NCBI RefSeq assembly: GCF_006715055.1
Contig: NZ_VFMN01000001.1
Span: 806,001 to 870,000, forward strand
Origin: Lapillicoccus jejuensis
Lineage (GTDB): Bacteria; Actinomycetota; Actinomycetes; Actinomycetales; Dermatophilaceae
Reading direction: 5' to 3'
Length of the DNA: 64,000 nt
Shown here: positions 34,032 through 42,869 of the stretch, piece by piece
How positions within the stretch are numbered: position 1 is the stretch's first letter
How the letters are laid out: each line of letters starts with the position of its first letter
Translations under genes and position numbers: made by a program
Notes under the pieces: model-generated
The model's database searches: none
Seen by the model: only the letters and a program-made list of their open reading frames with translations
Told to the model about the DNA's origin: nothing

Positions 34032-35393
34032 CTACGGGGCCGGGCCGGGTGGTCCGGACGGGGCGTCGGCGCCCGGGTCGAGCCGGGCCGAGCGGAACGG
34101 CGAGGCGGCGAGCAGGGCGGCCGAGAGGGCGAAGGCGGCCGCGGCGACCAGCAGGACGGGGCGCGGGCCGATCCGGTCGGCGGCGACGCCGGCCAGCGGC
34201 GCGCCGACAACGAGGACGGCCCGGTTGAGCGAGCGCATGGTCGTGTTGGTGCGGGCCTGCAGGCCGTCGGGGGTGAGGGCCTGGCGCCAGGCCATCTCGT
34301 GGCTGTTCGACGTGCCGATGCCGAACCCGTGCAGGGCCTGCGACGCGGCGAGGACCGCGAGCGCCGGCCAGCCCGCCGTCCCGACCCCGGCCAGGACGAG
34401 GGTCAGCGCGCCGGCCGTCGAGACGAGGTGGGCGGCGACGACGGCGCCGCCGGTGCCGAGCCGCCGGCCGACCGCGGTGGAGCCGAGGGCGCCGGCGAGA
34501 GCGCCGAAGCCGGCGGCCGACCCGGCCAGCCCCAGCTGGGCGGGGCTGAGGGCGAGGTCGCGCAGGACGTACGGCGCGAGCACCGCCGCCATCGCCGCCG
34601 CCCCGACGAACCACACGTGGGTGGCGATCGCGAGGGTGCGCAGCCCGCTGTCGGCGTAGACCCACCGCAGGCCCTCGACGACCTCGCGCCGCAGGCGCGG
34701 GAGCGGCCGTTCGCGCCGGTCCGCGGGCCCCTGACCTGCGGGGACTATGCCGTGCCCCACCGGGTGGGGCACGGCATAGCGCGCTCCCGACCCCTGTCCC
34801 GACCCCTGTCCCGCCCCCTCGTCGACCCGCAGCCGGGCGAGCAGCCCGGCCGAGACGACGTACGACGCCACGTCGACGAGGACGGCGAGCGGCGCCCCGA
34901 CGGCCTGGACGAGCAGGCCGCCGAGGGCGGGGCCGGCGTTCTGCGCGACGGCGTCCGCCCCGTCGACCCGCGCGTGCGCCCGCTGCAGCTGCCCGCGCGG
35001 GACGAGGCGGGGCACGAAGGCCATCGACGCCGCCCCGTTGACGAGCGACACCGCCCCGTAGAGCAGGACGACGACGAGCACGACCGGCAGCGTGAGCCGC
35101 CCCAGCCACCACGCGAGCGGCACCGCCAGCAGCAGCACCCCCTGGGCCAGGTCGGTCGCGACGAGCACGGTCCTCCGCCGGCGGACGCGGTCGACGAGGG
35201 CGCCGACGACCAGCCCGAGGACGAGGTACGGCAGCCACCGCGACGCGGTCAGCCACCCGACGGCGGTCGCGTCGCCGCCGAGGTCGACGACGACGAGCGC
35301 CTGCAGCGCCAGCAGCGTGACCGAGGTCCCGACCCCCGACACGGCGTCGGCCAGCCAGAACCGCCGGAACGCCGCGGGCAGCCGGTGGGTCAC
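34032..35393 (-). CDS. MFS transporter (EntS-like) with palindromic-element insertion
   Basis: 453 residues from GTG 35393, with twelve predicted membrane helices. The N-terminal half (FWLADAVSGVGTSVTLLALQALVV; VGALVDRVRRRRTVLVATD) and the C-terminal half fit the MFS_3 group related to the enterobactin exporter EntS. Between helix 6 and helix 7 the central cytoplasmic loop is long: residues about 193-230 read GQGSGQGSGARYAVPHPVGHGI and onward. This stretch is the translation of the dispersed palindrome and its flank (34745-34779 and neighbours) plus a 12-base tandem repeat. The insertion keeps the frame. It lies 9 bases after the lysS start on the upstream side, in the same direction, so it is probably read with lysS. 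Substrate unknown. Confidence 0.9.
   Translation of the reverse strand: MTHRLPAAFRRFWLADAVSGVGTSVTLLALQALVVVDLGGDATAVGWLTASRWLPYLVLGLVVGALVDRVRRRRTVLVATDLAQGVLLLAVPLAWWLGRLTLPVVLVVVLLYGAVSLVNGAASMAFVPRLVPRGQLQRAHARVDGADAVAQNAGPALGGLLVQAVGAPLAVLVDVASYVVSAGLLARLRVDEGAGQGSGQGSGARYAVPHPVGHGIVPAGQGPADRRERPLPRLRREVVEGLRWVYADSGLRTLAIATHVWFVGAAAMAAVLAPYVLRDLALSPAQLGLAGSAAGFGALAGALGSTAVGRRLGTGGAVVAAHLVSTAGALTLVLAGVGTAGWPALAVLAASQALHGFGIGTSNSHEMAWRQALTPDGLQARTNTTMRSLNRAVLVVGAPLAGVAADRIGPRPVLLVAAAAFALSAALLAASPFRSARLDPGADAPSGPPGPAP
34722..34786 (-). repeat. Dispersed palindromic element, copy 2 (inside MFS coding sequence)
   Basis: Arms 34745-34760 (CTATGCCGTGCCCCAC) and 34764-34779 are exact complements with a CGG loop. 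The flank on the low-coordinate side (about 34722-34744) is the reverse complement of the tail of copy 1 with one base changed, so the repeat is about 65 bases, inserted on the opposite strand. In the gene frame it encodes RYAVPHPVGHGIVPAGQGP. Confidence 0.88.
34786..34809. repeat. Two 12-base tandem units
   Basis: CCCGACCCCTGT occurs twice in a row directly beside the palindrome inside the MFS gene, encoding GQGS-GQGS on the minus strand. It may mark slippage at the insertion site. Confidence 0.8.
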
Positions 35394-35412
35394 GTCTGCG
35401 GCGGCCCGAGGG

Positions 35413-35871
35413 TCACGGCGCCGTCGGCAGGTCGTAGGTGACGAACGGGGTGGGGCTCGCCCCTTCGCGCTCGTAGAACGCCCGCGCCCGCGCGTTGGTG
35501 TCGCTGGTCAGCCAGCGCACGGCCCGCCAGCCGCGCTGGGCCCCGAGCCGGCGTACGGCGTCGAGCAGGGCCGTGGCGGCGCCGCTCCCCCGCGCCTCGG
35601 GGTCGACGAAGAGGTCGTCGAGGTAGCCGTCGACCCGGGCGTGCAGCATCCGCACGACGGGGCGGACGTGGGCGATCCCGACGACCCCGCCGTCCTGCTC
35701 GGCGACGAGGCCGACCAGCCCGTGCTCGTGCGCCAGGAGCCAGCCCCAGACCCGCTCGCGGGCCTCGTCGCTCGTGGGCACCTCGTAGAAGTCGGTGTAG
35801 CCGCGGTGCAGCTGGGCCCAGCGCTCGCGGTCCCCGGGTCGCAGCTCGCGCACCGTCGTCGGCTCGCTCAC
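35413..35871 (-). CDS. GNAT family N-acetyltransferase
   Basis: 152 residues from GTG 35871, which overlaps the nadC stop (GTGA). The N-terminus VRELRPGDRERWAQLHRGYTDFYEVP and the acetyl-CoA loop FVDPEARGSGAATALLDAV (about 90-108) with AFYEREGASPTPFV identify a GNAT of unknown substrate. Coupling to nadC puts it at the end of the NAD/pantothenate operon, in the place where many actinobacteria have coaX. Confidence 0.85.
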   Translation of the reverse strand: MSEPTTVRELRPGDRERWAQLHRGYTDFYEVPTSDEARERVWGWLLAHEHGLVGLVAEQDGGVVGIAHVRPVVRMLHARVDGYLDDLFVDPEARGSGAATALLDAVRRLGAQRGWRAVRWLTSDTNARARAFYEREGASPTPFVTYDLPTAP

Positions 35872-36761
35872 GGCTGAGCCTCCGGCGTGAGGTCCAGGGC
35901 GATGTCGAGGATCGGCGAGGAGTGGGTGAGGCCGCCGACGCTGAGGTAGTCGACCCCGGTCAGCGCGTAGTCGCGGGCCACCTCGAGGGTCAGGCCGCCG
36001 GTCGCCTCCACCTCGACCCGCTCGCCCGCGGCCCGCTCGCGCAGCGCGGCGACGGTCTCGCGCAGCAGGTCGACCGGCATGTTGTCGGCCATGACGAACC
36101 GCGCGCCCGCGTCGTAGGCCTCCAGCGCCTCGGCCACCGTTGTCACCTCGACCTGGACCTCGACGTCGGGGTAGGCCGCGCGGACGGCGTCGTACGCCTC
36201 CCGCACGCCGCCGGCGGCGACCTTGTGGTTGTCCTTGACCATCGCGACGTCGTACAGGCCCATCCGCTTGTTCGTGCCGCCGCCCGCGCGGACGGCGTAC
36301 TTCTCCAGGTGGCGCATCCCGGGCGTCGTCTTGCGGGTGTCGAGGACGAGCGCACCGGTGCCCTCGAGGACGTCGGCCCAGCGGCGGGTGTGCGTCGCCA
36401 CCCCGGACAGCCGCGAGAGCACGTTGAGCAGGGTCCGCTCGGCGACGAGGACGACCCGCGTGCGGCCGGTGACTCGCGCGAGGACCGTCCCCCGGGTGAC
36501 CCGGTCGCCGTCGGCGACGAGCGTCTCGACGGCCGGGGCGGGCAGGCCGAGCAGCGCCGCCACCTGGTCGAGCACGAGGGCGACGACGTCGAGGCCGGCC
36601 ACGACACCGTCGGCCCGGGCGACGACGTGGGCCGTGCGCTCCTGCTCGGCCGGGATCGTCGCGAGCGTCGTCACGTCGAGGTGCCGCGGGCCGAGGTCCT
36701 CGAGCAGGGCGCGGGCCACGAGGTCGGCGGCGTCGGCGGCGGGGAGGGCGAGGTCGCTCAT
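35868..36761 (-). CDS. nadC: Nicotinate-nucleotide pyrophosphorylase (carboxylating)
   Basis: Makes nicotinate mononucleotide from quinolinate and PRPP. 297 residues from ATG 36761, overlapping the nadB stop (ATGA). Conserved parts: LLNVLSRLSGVATHTRRW, LDTRKTTPGMRHLEKYAVRAGGGTNKRMGLYDVAMVKDNH with the catalytic Lys and Arg residues, VQVEVTTVAEALEA, FVMADNMP and VEATGGLTLEVARDYA with GVDYLSVGGLTHS. It forms the last step of de novo quinolinate use after NadB; nadA is not in this window. Confidence 0.97.
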   Translation of the reverse strand: MSDLALPAADAADLVARALLEDLGPRHLDVTTLATIPAEQERTAHVVARADGVVAGLDVVALVLDQVAALLGLPAPAVETLVADGDRVTRGTVLARVTGRTRVVLVAERTLLNVLSRLSGVATHTRRWADVLEGTGALVLDTRKTTPGMRHLEKYAVRAGGGTNKRMGLYDVAMVKDNHKVAAGGVREAYDAVRAAYPDVEVQVEVTTVAEALEAYDAGARFVMADNMPVDLLRETVAALRERAAGERVEVEATGGLTLEVARDYALTGVDYLSVGGLTHSSPILDIALDLTPEAQP

Positions 36762-38455
36762 GAGGGCAGGTCCAGGTGCTGGTCGGGGACGGGGTGGTAC
36801 GACGTCGCGACGGTCCCGTCGGGGCCGCGGACGGCGCGCAGGTGGCCGCGCCAGTGCTCGTCGTCGCGGCGCGGGAAGTCGTCGCGCACGTGGCCGCCGC
36901 GGGTCTCCTCCCGCAGCCCGGCCACGTGCGTGAGCAGCCGACCGAGGTGCAGCAGGTTCGTCGTCTCCCAGGCGCGGGGGCCGGCCGTCCGGCCCGCGGC
37001 GTCGGCGTCCGCGGCGAGCGCGGCGAGGGTCGCGGCGGTGGCGGCGGTCGAGCCGGCGGAGCGCACGGCGCCGGACCCGGCGGACATGGCCTGCTGGACC
37101 GCGTGGCGGTGCCGCGGCCGCAGCAGCACACCGGACTCGCCGTCCGGCGGGGCGGGTGTCGTGGGCGGCAGCTCGCCGCGGGCCAGCCGGTCGCTGACGT
37201 CCTGCGCGATCCGGTGGGCGAAGACGAGACCCTCGAGCAGCGAGTTGGAGGCGAGCCGGTTGGCCCCGTGCACGCCGGTGCACGAGCACTCGCCGCACGC
37301 CCACAGCCCCTCGAGCGACGTGCGGCCGACGAGGTCGACGGCCACGCCGCCGCTCGCGTAGTGCTGGGCCGGCGCGACGGGCACGAGGTCGGTCACCGGG
37401 TCGATGCCGTGCGACCGGCAGGCCGCGAGGATCGTCGGGAAGCGCCGCTCGAGCTTCTCGCGGCCGAGGTGGCGCGCGTCGAGGTACACGTGGTCGCTGC
37501 CGGTGGCGCGCATCCGGGCGACGATGGCGCGGGCGACGACGTCACGGGGCGCGAGGTCGCCCATCGGGTGCACCCCCGCCATCACCCGCTCGCCCGCGGC
37601 GTCGACGAGCACGGCGCCCTCGCCGCGCACGGCCTCGGAGATGAGCGGCTGCTGGCCGCCCGAGTCCGCCCCGAGCCACAGCACGGTCGGGTGGAACTGG
37701 ACGAACTCCAGGTCGGCCATCACCGCGCCGGCCCGCAGGGCGACCGCCATCCCGTCGCCGGTCGAGACCGACGGGTTGGTCGTGGCGCCGTACACCTGGC
37801 CGAGTCCGCCGGTCGCGAGCACGACGGCCCGGGCGTGGGCGGCGCCGACCCCGTCGACCTGGCCCTCGCCGATGACGTGCAGCGTCACCCCGCACACCCG
37901 CTCGTCCGCGTCCTGCAGCAGGTCGACGACCAGCGCGTGCTCGACGACGCGGATGCCGGGGTCGTCCTGGACGCGGTGCAGCGCGGCGATGAGGGCCCGC
38001 GAGATCTCCCGGCCCGTGGCGTCGCCCCCGGCGTGCGCGATCCGGTCGCGGTGGTGCCCGCCCTCGCGGGTCAGCAGGATCTCCCCGTCCGGGCCGCGGT
38101 CGAACTCGGCGCCCAGCGCGACGAGCTCGCGCACCCGGCCCGGGCCCTCGCGCACCAGCGCGGTGACGGCGTCGACGTCGCAGACGCCGACGCCCGCGAC
38201 GAGGGTGTCGTGCAGGTGCTCCTCGGGGGTGTCCTCGGGGGCCAGCGCCGCGGCGATCCCGCCCTGCGCCCACGCGGTCGAGCCCTCGTCGAGGACGGTC
38301 TTGGTGACGAGCAGGACCGACTCGACGTGGCTGCGCAGCGCCAGCGCGGTGGTCAGGCCGGCGATCCCCGACCCGACGACGACGACGTCGGCGGTGAGAC
38401 TCCAGCCGGGCTCCGGGGCGAGCAGCCGCCGCGGGAGGCGCAGCGGCTCAGCCAC
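36758..38455 (-). CDS. nadB: L-aspartate oxidase
   Basis: Oxidises aspartate to iminoaspartate with FAD. The GTG at 38455, 8 bases inside the end of panC, gives [40 protein letters not shown] and 565 residues. The FAD motif is [11 protein letters not shown], the second is [28 protein letters not shown]. The active-site block [30 protein letters not shown], and [25 protein letters not shown] with [15 protein letters not shown] all match NadB rather than succinate dehydrogenase. The helical C-terminal domain (about 430-560) is complete. Confidence 0.97.
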   Translation of the reverse strand: MAEPLRLPRRLLAPEPGWSLTADVVVVGSGIAGLTTALALRSHVESVLLVTKTVLDEGSTAWAQGGIAAALAPEDTPEEHLHDTLVAGVGVCDVDAVTALVREGPGRVRELVALGAEFDRGPDGEILLTREGGHHRDRIAHAGGDATGREISRALIAALHRVQDDPGIRVVEHALVVDLLQDADERVCGVTLHVIGEGQVDGVGAAHARAVVLATGGLGQVYGATTNPSVSTGDGMAVALRAGAVMADLEFVQFHPTVLWLGADSGGQQPLISEAVRGEGAVLVDAAGERVMAGVHPMGDLAPRDVVARAIVARMRATGSDHVYLDARHLGREKLERRFPTILAACRSHGIDPVTDLVPVAPAQHYASGGVAVDLVGRTSLEGLWACGECSCTGVHGANRLASNSLLEGLVFAHRIAQDVSDRLARGELPPTTPAPPDGESGVLLRPRHRHAVQQAMSAGSGAVRSAGSTAATAATLAALAADADAAGRTAGPRAWETTNLLHLGRLLTHVAGLREETRGGHVRDDFPRRDDEHWRGHLRAVRGPDGTVATSYHPVPDQHLDLPS

Positions 38456-39383
38456 GGCCGCCGGCGGTGTCGGGGAGGTCCGGGCGCGAGAACACGGCGA
38501 GCGCCCCGCCCCCGGGCCCGACCCGCACCGGCAGGTTGTCGATGAGCCGGGTCGTGCCGACGCGGGCGGCGACGGCGAGCAGGGCCTCGCCGTGGAACCA
38601 CTCGGGCACGTCCTGCAGCGTCTCGGGGTGGACGAGCACGAGGTAGTCGACGAGCGCGAGCGGCTCGTCGACGAGGACGGCGCGGGCGGCCCGCCGTACG
38701 GCGCTCGGTCCCTCCGCCGCCGCGGCGGCGCCGGCCCGCAGCGCCCGGGACAGGGCGAGGGCGGCCTCGCGGTCGGACGGGGTGAGGTAGGTGTTGCGGC
38801 TGGACATCGCCAGGCCGTCCTCCTCGCGGACGGTGGCGACGGGGACGACGTCGACCGGGACGTCGAGGTCGCGGACCATCCGGCGGATGAGCAGGAGCTG
38901 CTGCGCGTCCTTCTGGCCGAAGAAGGCGTGCCGCGGGGCGGTGAGGTGCAGGAGCTTCGCGACGACGGTGAGGACGCCGTCGAAGTGCCCCGGGCGCGTC
39001 TGCCCCTCGAGGACGGTGCCGAGGGCGCCGGCGGCGACGGTGACGCCGGGGTCGCCGTCCGGGTAGACGACGTCCGGGGTCGGGGCGAAGACGAGGTCGA
39101 CACCCGCCTCGGCGCACAGGGCCAGGTCGGACTCGAACGTCCGCGGGTAGCGCGAGAGGTCCTCCTTGGGCCCGAACTGCAGCGGGTTGAGGAAGATGGT
39201 CACGACGACGTGCTCGGCGGCGGCGCGGGCCTCGCGGATGAGGGTGGCGTGCCCCTCGTGCAGCGCGCCCATCGTCATGACGACGGCGACGTCGTCGCCG
39301 AGGGCGGCGCGCGCGGCGCGCAGCTCGGCCCGGGTGCGGGCCACGACCGGGATGGGGTGGGCCGTGGCCGTGGTGTCGCTCAC
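38448..39383 (-). CDS. panC: Pantothenate synthetase
   Basis: Condenses pantoate with beta-alanine using ATP. 311 residues from GTG 39383, overlapping the upstream stop (GTGA). Visible motifs: [20 protein letters not shown] (the HxGH ATP motif), [68 protein letters not shown] and the KMSKS-like [10 protein letters not shown]. The gene is followed by nadB rather than by panD, so the source of beta-alanine must be encoded elsewhere. Confidence 0.97.
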   Translation of the reverse strand: MSDTTATAHPIPVVARTRAELRAARAALGDDVAVVMTMGALHEGHATLIREARAAAEHVVVTIFLNPLQFGPKEDLSRYPRTFESDLALCAEAGVDLVFAPTPDVVYPDGDPGVTVAAGALGTVLEGQTRPGHFDGVLTVVAKLLHLTAPRHAFFGQKDAQQLLLIRRMVRDLDVPVDVVPVATVREEDGLAMSSRNTYLTPSDREAALALSRALRAGAAAAAEGPSAVRRAARAVLVDEPLALVDYLVLVHPETLQDVPEWFHGEALLAVAARVGTTRLIDNLPVRVGPGGGALAVFSRPDLPDTAGGRG

Positions 39384-40273
39384 GGGGTCTCCTCCTGCTC
39401 GAGGACGGCCTCGACGCGGTCGGCGAGGTCGGGGCGCAGCCGGCCGGCGGCGCGGGCGCGGCGCGCGGTCTCGCGGGCGAGGGCGAGGTACGTCGGCCTG
39501 ACGTCGGGGTGCGCCGTGAGCGCCGTCAGGTGCTCGGCGAGGGTCCCGGCGTCGCCGCGCGAGACCGGGCCGGTGAGCGCGGCGTCCCCGGAGCGCAGGG
39601 CGTTGTCGAGGGCGGCGGTGAGGATGGGGCGCAGCACGCGGGCGGGGTCCTCGATGGCGGCGGCCTCGAGCAGCTGTCGGCCCTGCGCGACGAGGGTGAC
39701 GAGGTGGTTCGAGGTGTGGCAGAGGGCGGCGTGGTAGAGCGCACGGTCCTCCTCCTCGACCCAGACGGGCTCGCCGGCCATCTCGAGGACGAGAGCCTCC
39801 CCGACGGGGCGCAGCTCACGGGTCGTCGTGACGGCGAAGCAGCAGCCGACCAGCCGGTCGAGGTCGAGCGCGGTGCCGGTGAACGTCATCGCCGGGTGCA
39901 GCGCGAGCGGCAGCGCGCCGAGCCGGGCGGCGGGCTCGAGGACGCCGATGCCGTGCCGACCGCCGGGGTGGACGACGACCTGGCCCGGGCGCAGGGCACC
40001 GGTGTCGGCGAGCCCGCGCACGAGACCGGCGAGGTCGTCGTCGGGGACGGCGAGCAGGACGAGGTCGGCGGCGCGGGCCACGTCGGGCACCTCACGGACC
40101 GGGACCCCCCGCAGGAGCGTCGCGGCCCGGTCGAGCGAGGCCTGGCTCACGGCCGAGCAGGCGACCACGTGGTGGCCCGCGGCGGCGAGGGCGGCGCCGA
40201 GGACGGCACCGACGCGGCCGGTCCCGACGACGCCGACCCGCAGGCGGGCCGGGGCTCCCGGGGGCTGGCTCAC
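39380..40273 (-). CDS. Rossmann-fold / DUF2520 protein upstream of panC
   Basis: 297 residues from GTG 40273. The N-terminal NAD(P)-binding motif is [32 protein letters not shown] (about 12-43), with [49 protein letters not shown] and the DUF2520 domain [22 protein letters not shown]. This resembles the DUF2520 proteins found directly upstream of panC in many actinobacteria. The fold is that of ketopantoate/hydroxyisobutyrate reductases, so a role in pantoate supply is plausible but unproven. The gene starts right after a -10-like TAGGTT, so its transcript is probably leaderless, and it heads the coupled operon. Confidence 0.85.
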   Translation of the reverse strand: MSQPPGAPARLRVGVVGTGRVGAVLGAALAAAGHHVVACSAVSQASLDRAATLLRGVPVREVPDVARAADLVLLAVPDDDLAGLVRGLADTGALRPGQVVVHPGGRHGIGVLEPAARLGALPLALHPAMTFTGTALDLDRLVGCCFAVTTTRELRPVGEALVLEMAGEPVWVEEEDRALYHAALCHTSNHLVTLVAQGRQLLEAAAIEDPARVLRPILTAALDNALRSGDAALTGPVSRGDAGTLAEHLTALTAHPDVRPTYLALARETARRARAAGRLRPDLADRVEAVLEQEETP

Positions 40274-40280
40274 GAGGGGA

Positions 40281-40321
40281 GAACCTACCGGGTCATGTCT
40301 CGGCTCCCGCTGGGTAGGTTC
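40281..40321. promoter_or_regulatory. Mirror-image divergent promoter region
   Basis: GAACCTACC (40281-40289) and GGTAGGTTC (40313-40321) form a 9-bp inverted repeat spaced by 23 bases. Each arm contains TAGGTT on the strand that reads outward, ending 7-10 bases before the GTG of the gene on that side (40273 on the minus strand, 40328 on the plus strand). Both genes would therefore be leaderless and their -10 elements symmetrical, which would let one regulator control both. Confidence 0.55.
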
Positions 40322-40327
40322 GGCGGC

Positions 40328-41305
40328 GTGACGAGCGCCGCACCCGTGTCCCCGGCCGTTCCGTGGGCGCAGGCGTGGGGACGGTCGCTGTACGGCGAGC
40401 GCGGGTTCTACCGGTCCGACGTCGGGCCGGCGGGGCACTTCGCGACGGCGACGCACGGGGCCACGGGCCGGGTCCTGGCCCGCGCCCTGCTGAGGCTGGC
40501 CCGTGAGCGCGGCTGCACCGGTGGCGTCGTCGACGTCGGCGCGGGCCGCGGCGAGCTGCTGCGGCACCTGCGCGAGCTGGACGACGCCGTACCGCTGCTG
40601 GGGGTCGACGTCGTGGACCGCCCTGCCGGGCTGGCGCCGGACGTGGCCTGGCTGTCGTCCCCCGGGGGCGCGTCCCTGCCCGAGGACCTCGCCCCGCGCG
40701 ACGCGCTCGTCGTCGCCCACGAGTGGCTCGACGTCGTGCCGTGCACGGTCGCCGAGGTGGACGGCGGGGGGACGCTGCGCGAGGTGCTCGTCGACCCCCT
40801 CGGCGGGGGCGAGACGCTGGGGGCGCCGCTGGACGGCGCCGACCTGTCGTGGTGCGCCGAGCACTGGCGGGAGGCGCTGGACGCGAGCGCCGTGCCCGGC
40901 GACCGGGTCGAGGTGGGGCGCAGCCGGGACGCCGCCTGGGCGGACCTCCTGGGCCGGCTCGACGGCGGGCTGGCCCTGGCGGTCGACTACGGGCACCGCC
41001 GCGGGTCGCGGCCACCCGGTGGGACGTTGACGGCCTTCCGCGAGGGGCGGGAGGTGTCGCCGGTGGCCGACGGCTCGTGCGACCTCACCGCCCACGTCGC
41101 CGTCGACAGCCTGCGGGCGGACGAGGTGCTGCGCCAGCGGGACGCCCTGCACCGGCTGGGGGTCAGCGGTCGCACCCCCGAGCACGGCCTCGCGTCGCGC
41201 GACCCGGCGTCGTACCTGGCCGGGCTGGCCGAGTCGGGCGCGGCCGGCGCGCTGCTGGACCCCACGGGGTACGGCGGCTTCTGGTGGGTCCTCGCGCGGG
41301 GGTGA
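40328..41305 (+). CDS. MidA / NDUFAF7-family SAM-dependent methyltransferase (COG1565)
   Basis: 325 residues from GTG 40328. FYRSDVGPAGHFATATHG (about 27-44) is the family's N-terminal substrate-facing segment, GAGRGELL (71-78) the SAM motif, and AHEWLDVVPC (130-139) corresponds to the conserved NE(L/F)LDxxP block. The C-terminal part has LALAVDYGHRRGSRPPGGTLTAFREGREVSPVADGSCDLTAHVAVDSL, matching the GT(L/M)xxYxxH / DITxHV part of the family. NDUFAF7 dimethylates an arginine of NDUFS2, the mitochondrial NuoD homologue. A NuoD paralogue is encoded 4 kb downstream here, on the same strand. Confidence 0.85.
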   Translation: MTSAAPVSPAVPWAQAWGRSLYGERGFYRSDVGPAGHFATATHGATGRVLARALLRLARERGCTGGVVDVGAGRGELLRHLRELDDAVPLLGVDVVDRPAGLAPDVAWLSSPGGASLPEDLAPRDALVVAHEWLDVVPCTVAEVDGGGTLREVLVDPLGGGETLGAPLDGADLSWCAEHWREALDASAVPGDRVEVGRSRDAAWADLLGRLDGGLALAVDYGHRRGSRPPGGTLTAFREGREVSPVADGSCDLTAHVAVDSLRADEVLRQRDALHRLGVSGRTPEHGLASRDPASYLAGLAESGAAGALLDPTGYGGFWWVLARG

Positions 41306-41363
41306 CCTCAGGGTGGGAGCGGGCGGCACAGGTGGTGGGGCGCGTCGCCTACCCTCGGGGGTG

Positions 41364-42035
41364 ATGTCGAGCCCGGCGAGCGGTGTGCTGAGGCTGACCC
41401 GCGCCGCCGTCCTCGGGGCCGCGACGGTCGGCCTGTCGCTCGGCGCCCACGTGGCGGCCGGGGGCGGTGCGCCGACCCCGGTCGGGCTGGGCCTGTTGTC
41501 GCTGCCGGTGCTGGCGGTGACACTGGTCGCCACCGGGAGGCGGCTGTCCGGGCCGGCCCTCGCGGCCCTCCTGGGGCTCGGGCAGGTGGGTCTGCACGTC
41601 GGGCTGACCGCCCTGACGGCCGAGCCCGCTCTGGTCGCGACCGACGGGTCGGGACCGGCGCCGACGGGCGGTCACCACCTGCTGCACCTGGCGCTCGGGT
41701 CTCCGCTCACGGCGGGGACGGCGGGCACGGTGGGTGCGGCCGGCGGGCCGGCCCTGATGACCCTGGCGCACCTGGTCGCCGCGGCGCTCGTGGCGCTGCT
41801 GCTGACGCGGGGCGAGCACGCACTGTGGGCCCTGCTGGCCTGGCTGCTGCCTCGGCTGCCGGGAGCGGCGCACCCTCGGGAGGCGGTCGGGGGCGCGTCC
41901 GTCCCGGCGGACGCTCCGCTCCACCCGTCACGGCGAGCGCGCCGCCGTCGCTCACGCGCTCCGCCGGTCGCCCCGGCAGCAGTGCTCGCCCGCCCGTCGC
42001 ACGGTCCGGCCGGACCGTCCGCGGCCATCGCGTAG
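41364..42035 (+). CDS. Hydrophobic membrane protein upstream of copC
   Basis: 223 residues from ATG 41364 (a GTG one codon earlier is possible). Five hydrophobic segments are visible in residues about 8-165, including a His pair in TGGHHLLHLALG (about 93-104), then an Arg/Pro/Ala-rich basic tail (170-223). A -10-like TACCCT at 41350-41355 suggests a leaderless mRNA. The pairing with a CopC-type protein 82 bases downstream suggests copper handling, but the protein itself is not recognised. Confidence 0.7.
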   Translation: MSSPASGVLRLTRAAVLGAATVGLSLGAHVAAGGGAPTPVGLGLLSLPVLAVTLVATGRRLSGPALAALLGLGQVGLHVGLTALTAEPALVATDGSGPAPTGGHHLLHLALGSPLTAGTAGTVGAAGGPALMTLAHLVAAALVALLLTRGEHALWALLAWLLPRLPGAAHPREAVGGASVPADAPLHPSRRARRRRSRAPPVAPAAVLARPSHGPAGPSAAIA

Positions 42036-42116
42036 GTCCCTCGCCGGGGGACGGACGTCGAGCCACGCTGCACCTGCGCCCGCTCGACCCCTTCCCCGCT
42101 CGTCAGGAGACCCTCC

Positions 42117-42824
42117 ATGCCCGTATCCACCGCAGCCACGGCGTCGCTGCCCTCGTCCTCCCCGGCTCCGACCGGTCGTCACGCCGACCCGCGCAGAGCC
42201 ACGTCGCGCCGGCCGTCCCTCCCCGCCGCGCTCCTCACCCTCGTCGGCGCCGCCCTGCTCGCGGTGGGCGGCCTCGTCCTCGGAGCCGGCCCCGCCCAGG
42301 CGCACGACGCGTTCACGGGGTCGAACCCGGCCGACAAGGCGACCGTGGCGACCACCCCCGACGCCGTGACCCTGGACTTCGAGGAGCCGCCGACGACCAT
42401 CGGGCTCACCGTCAAGGTGACCGGTCCGTCGGGTGACGTGCAGGACGGCGCCCCGCGGATCGACGGCAGCACGGTCGTGCAGCCGCTGCTGCCCGCCGCG
42501 CCCGCCGGTTCGTACCGGATCGCCTGGCGGGTGACGTCGGACGACGGCCACCCCGTCTCGGGCGAGCTCACCTTCACGAGCAGCGCCGCGAACGCCCGGC
42601 AGTCGACCGCGACGCCGCTGAGCCCGACCACGCCCTCGTCGGCGACGTCCTCCGGCTCCCCGACGACCGCGCCTGCGGCCAGCCCGCCGGCGACCCCGGT
42701 CGCCGCCTCCCCCGCCTCGGCCACCGACAGCGGCGACAGCCCCGTGCTGCCGATCGTGCTGGTGGCGGTCGTCGTCCTGCTCGGCGGCGCCGTCGCTGTC
42801 GTGCTACGCCGCCGCCGCCCCTGA
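42117..42824 (+). CDS. CopC-domain copper-binding protein with C-terminal anchor
   Basis: 235 residues from ATG 42117, with AGGAG 8 bases upstream. A long signal peptide (about 30-62) ends in GPAQA before HDAFTGSNPADKATV, so the mature protein begins with His, the first Cu(II) ligand of CopC. The Greek-key domain continues to WRVTSDDGHPVSGELTF, which supplies the Asp and His ligands. A Ser/Thr/Pro linker (about 155-205) and a C-terminal helix LPIVLVAVVVLLGGAVAVVL with RRRRP follow, as in actinobacterial YcnJ-associated CopC proteins. It probably binds copper outside the membrane; no CopD domain is fused. Confidence 0.9.
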   Translation: MPVSTAATASLPSSSPAPTGRHADPRRATSRRPSLPAALLTLVGAALLAVGGLVLGAGPAQAHDAFTGSNPADKATVATTPDAVTLDFEEPPTTIGLTVKVTGPSGDVQDGAPRIDGSTVVQPLLPAAPAGSYRIAWRVTSDDGHPVSGELTFTSSAANARQSTATPLSPTTPSSATSSGSPTTAPAASPPATPVAASPASATDSGDSPVLPIVLVAVVVLLGGAVAVVLRRRRP

Positions 42825-42837
42825 CCGGCCCGGTGCC

Positions 42838-42852
42838 ACCGCCGACGGCGGT
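42838..42852 (+). terminator. Short hairpin after copC
   Basis: ACCGCC-GAC-GGCGGT, a 6-bp stem with 3-base loop, 13 bases after the copC stop. It is a weak terminator candidate and marks the latest point where the IS110 left end could begin. Confidence 0.35.
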
Positions 42853-42869
42853 CGGCCACCCCGCCTGAC

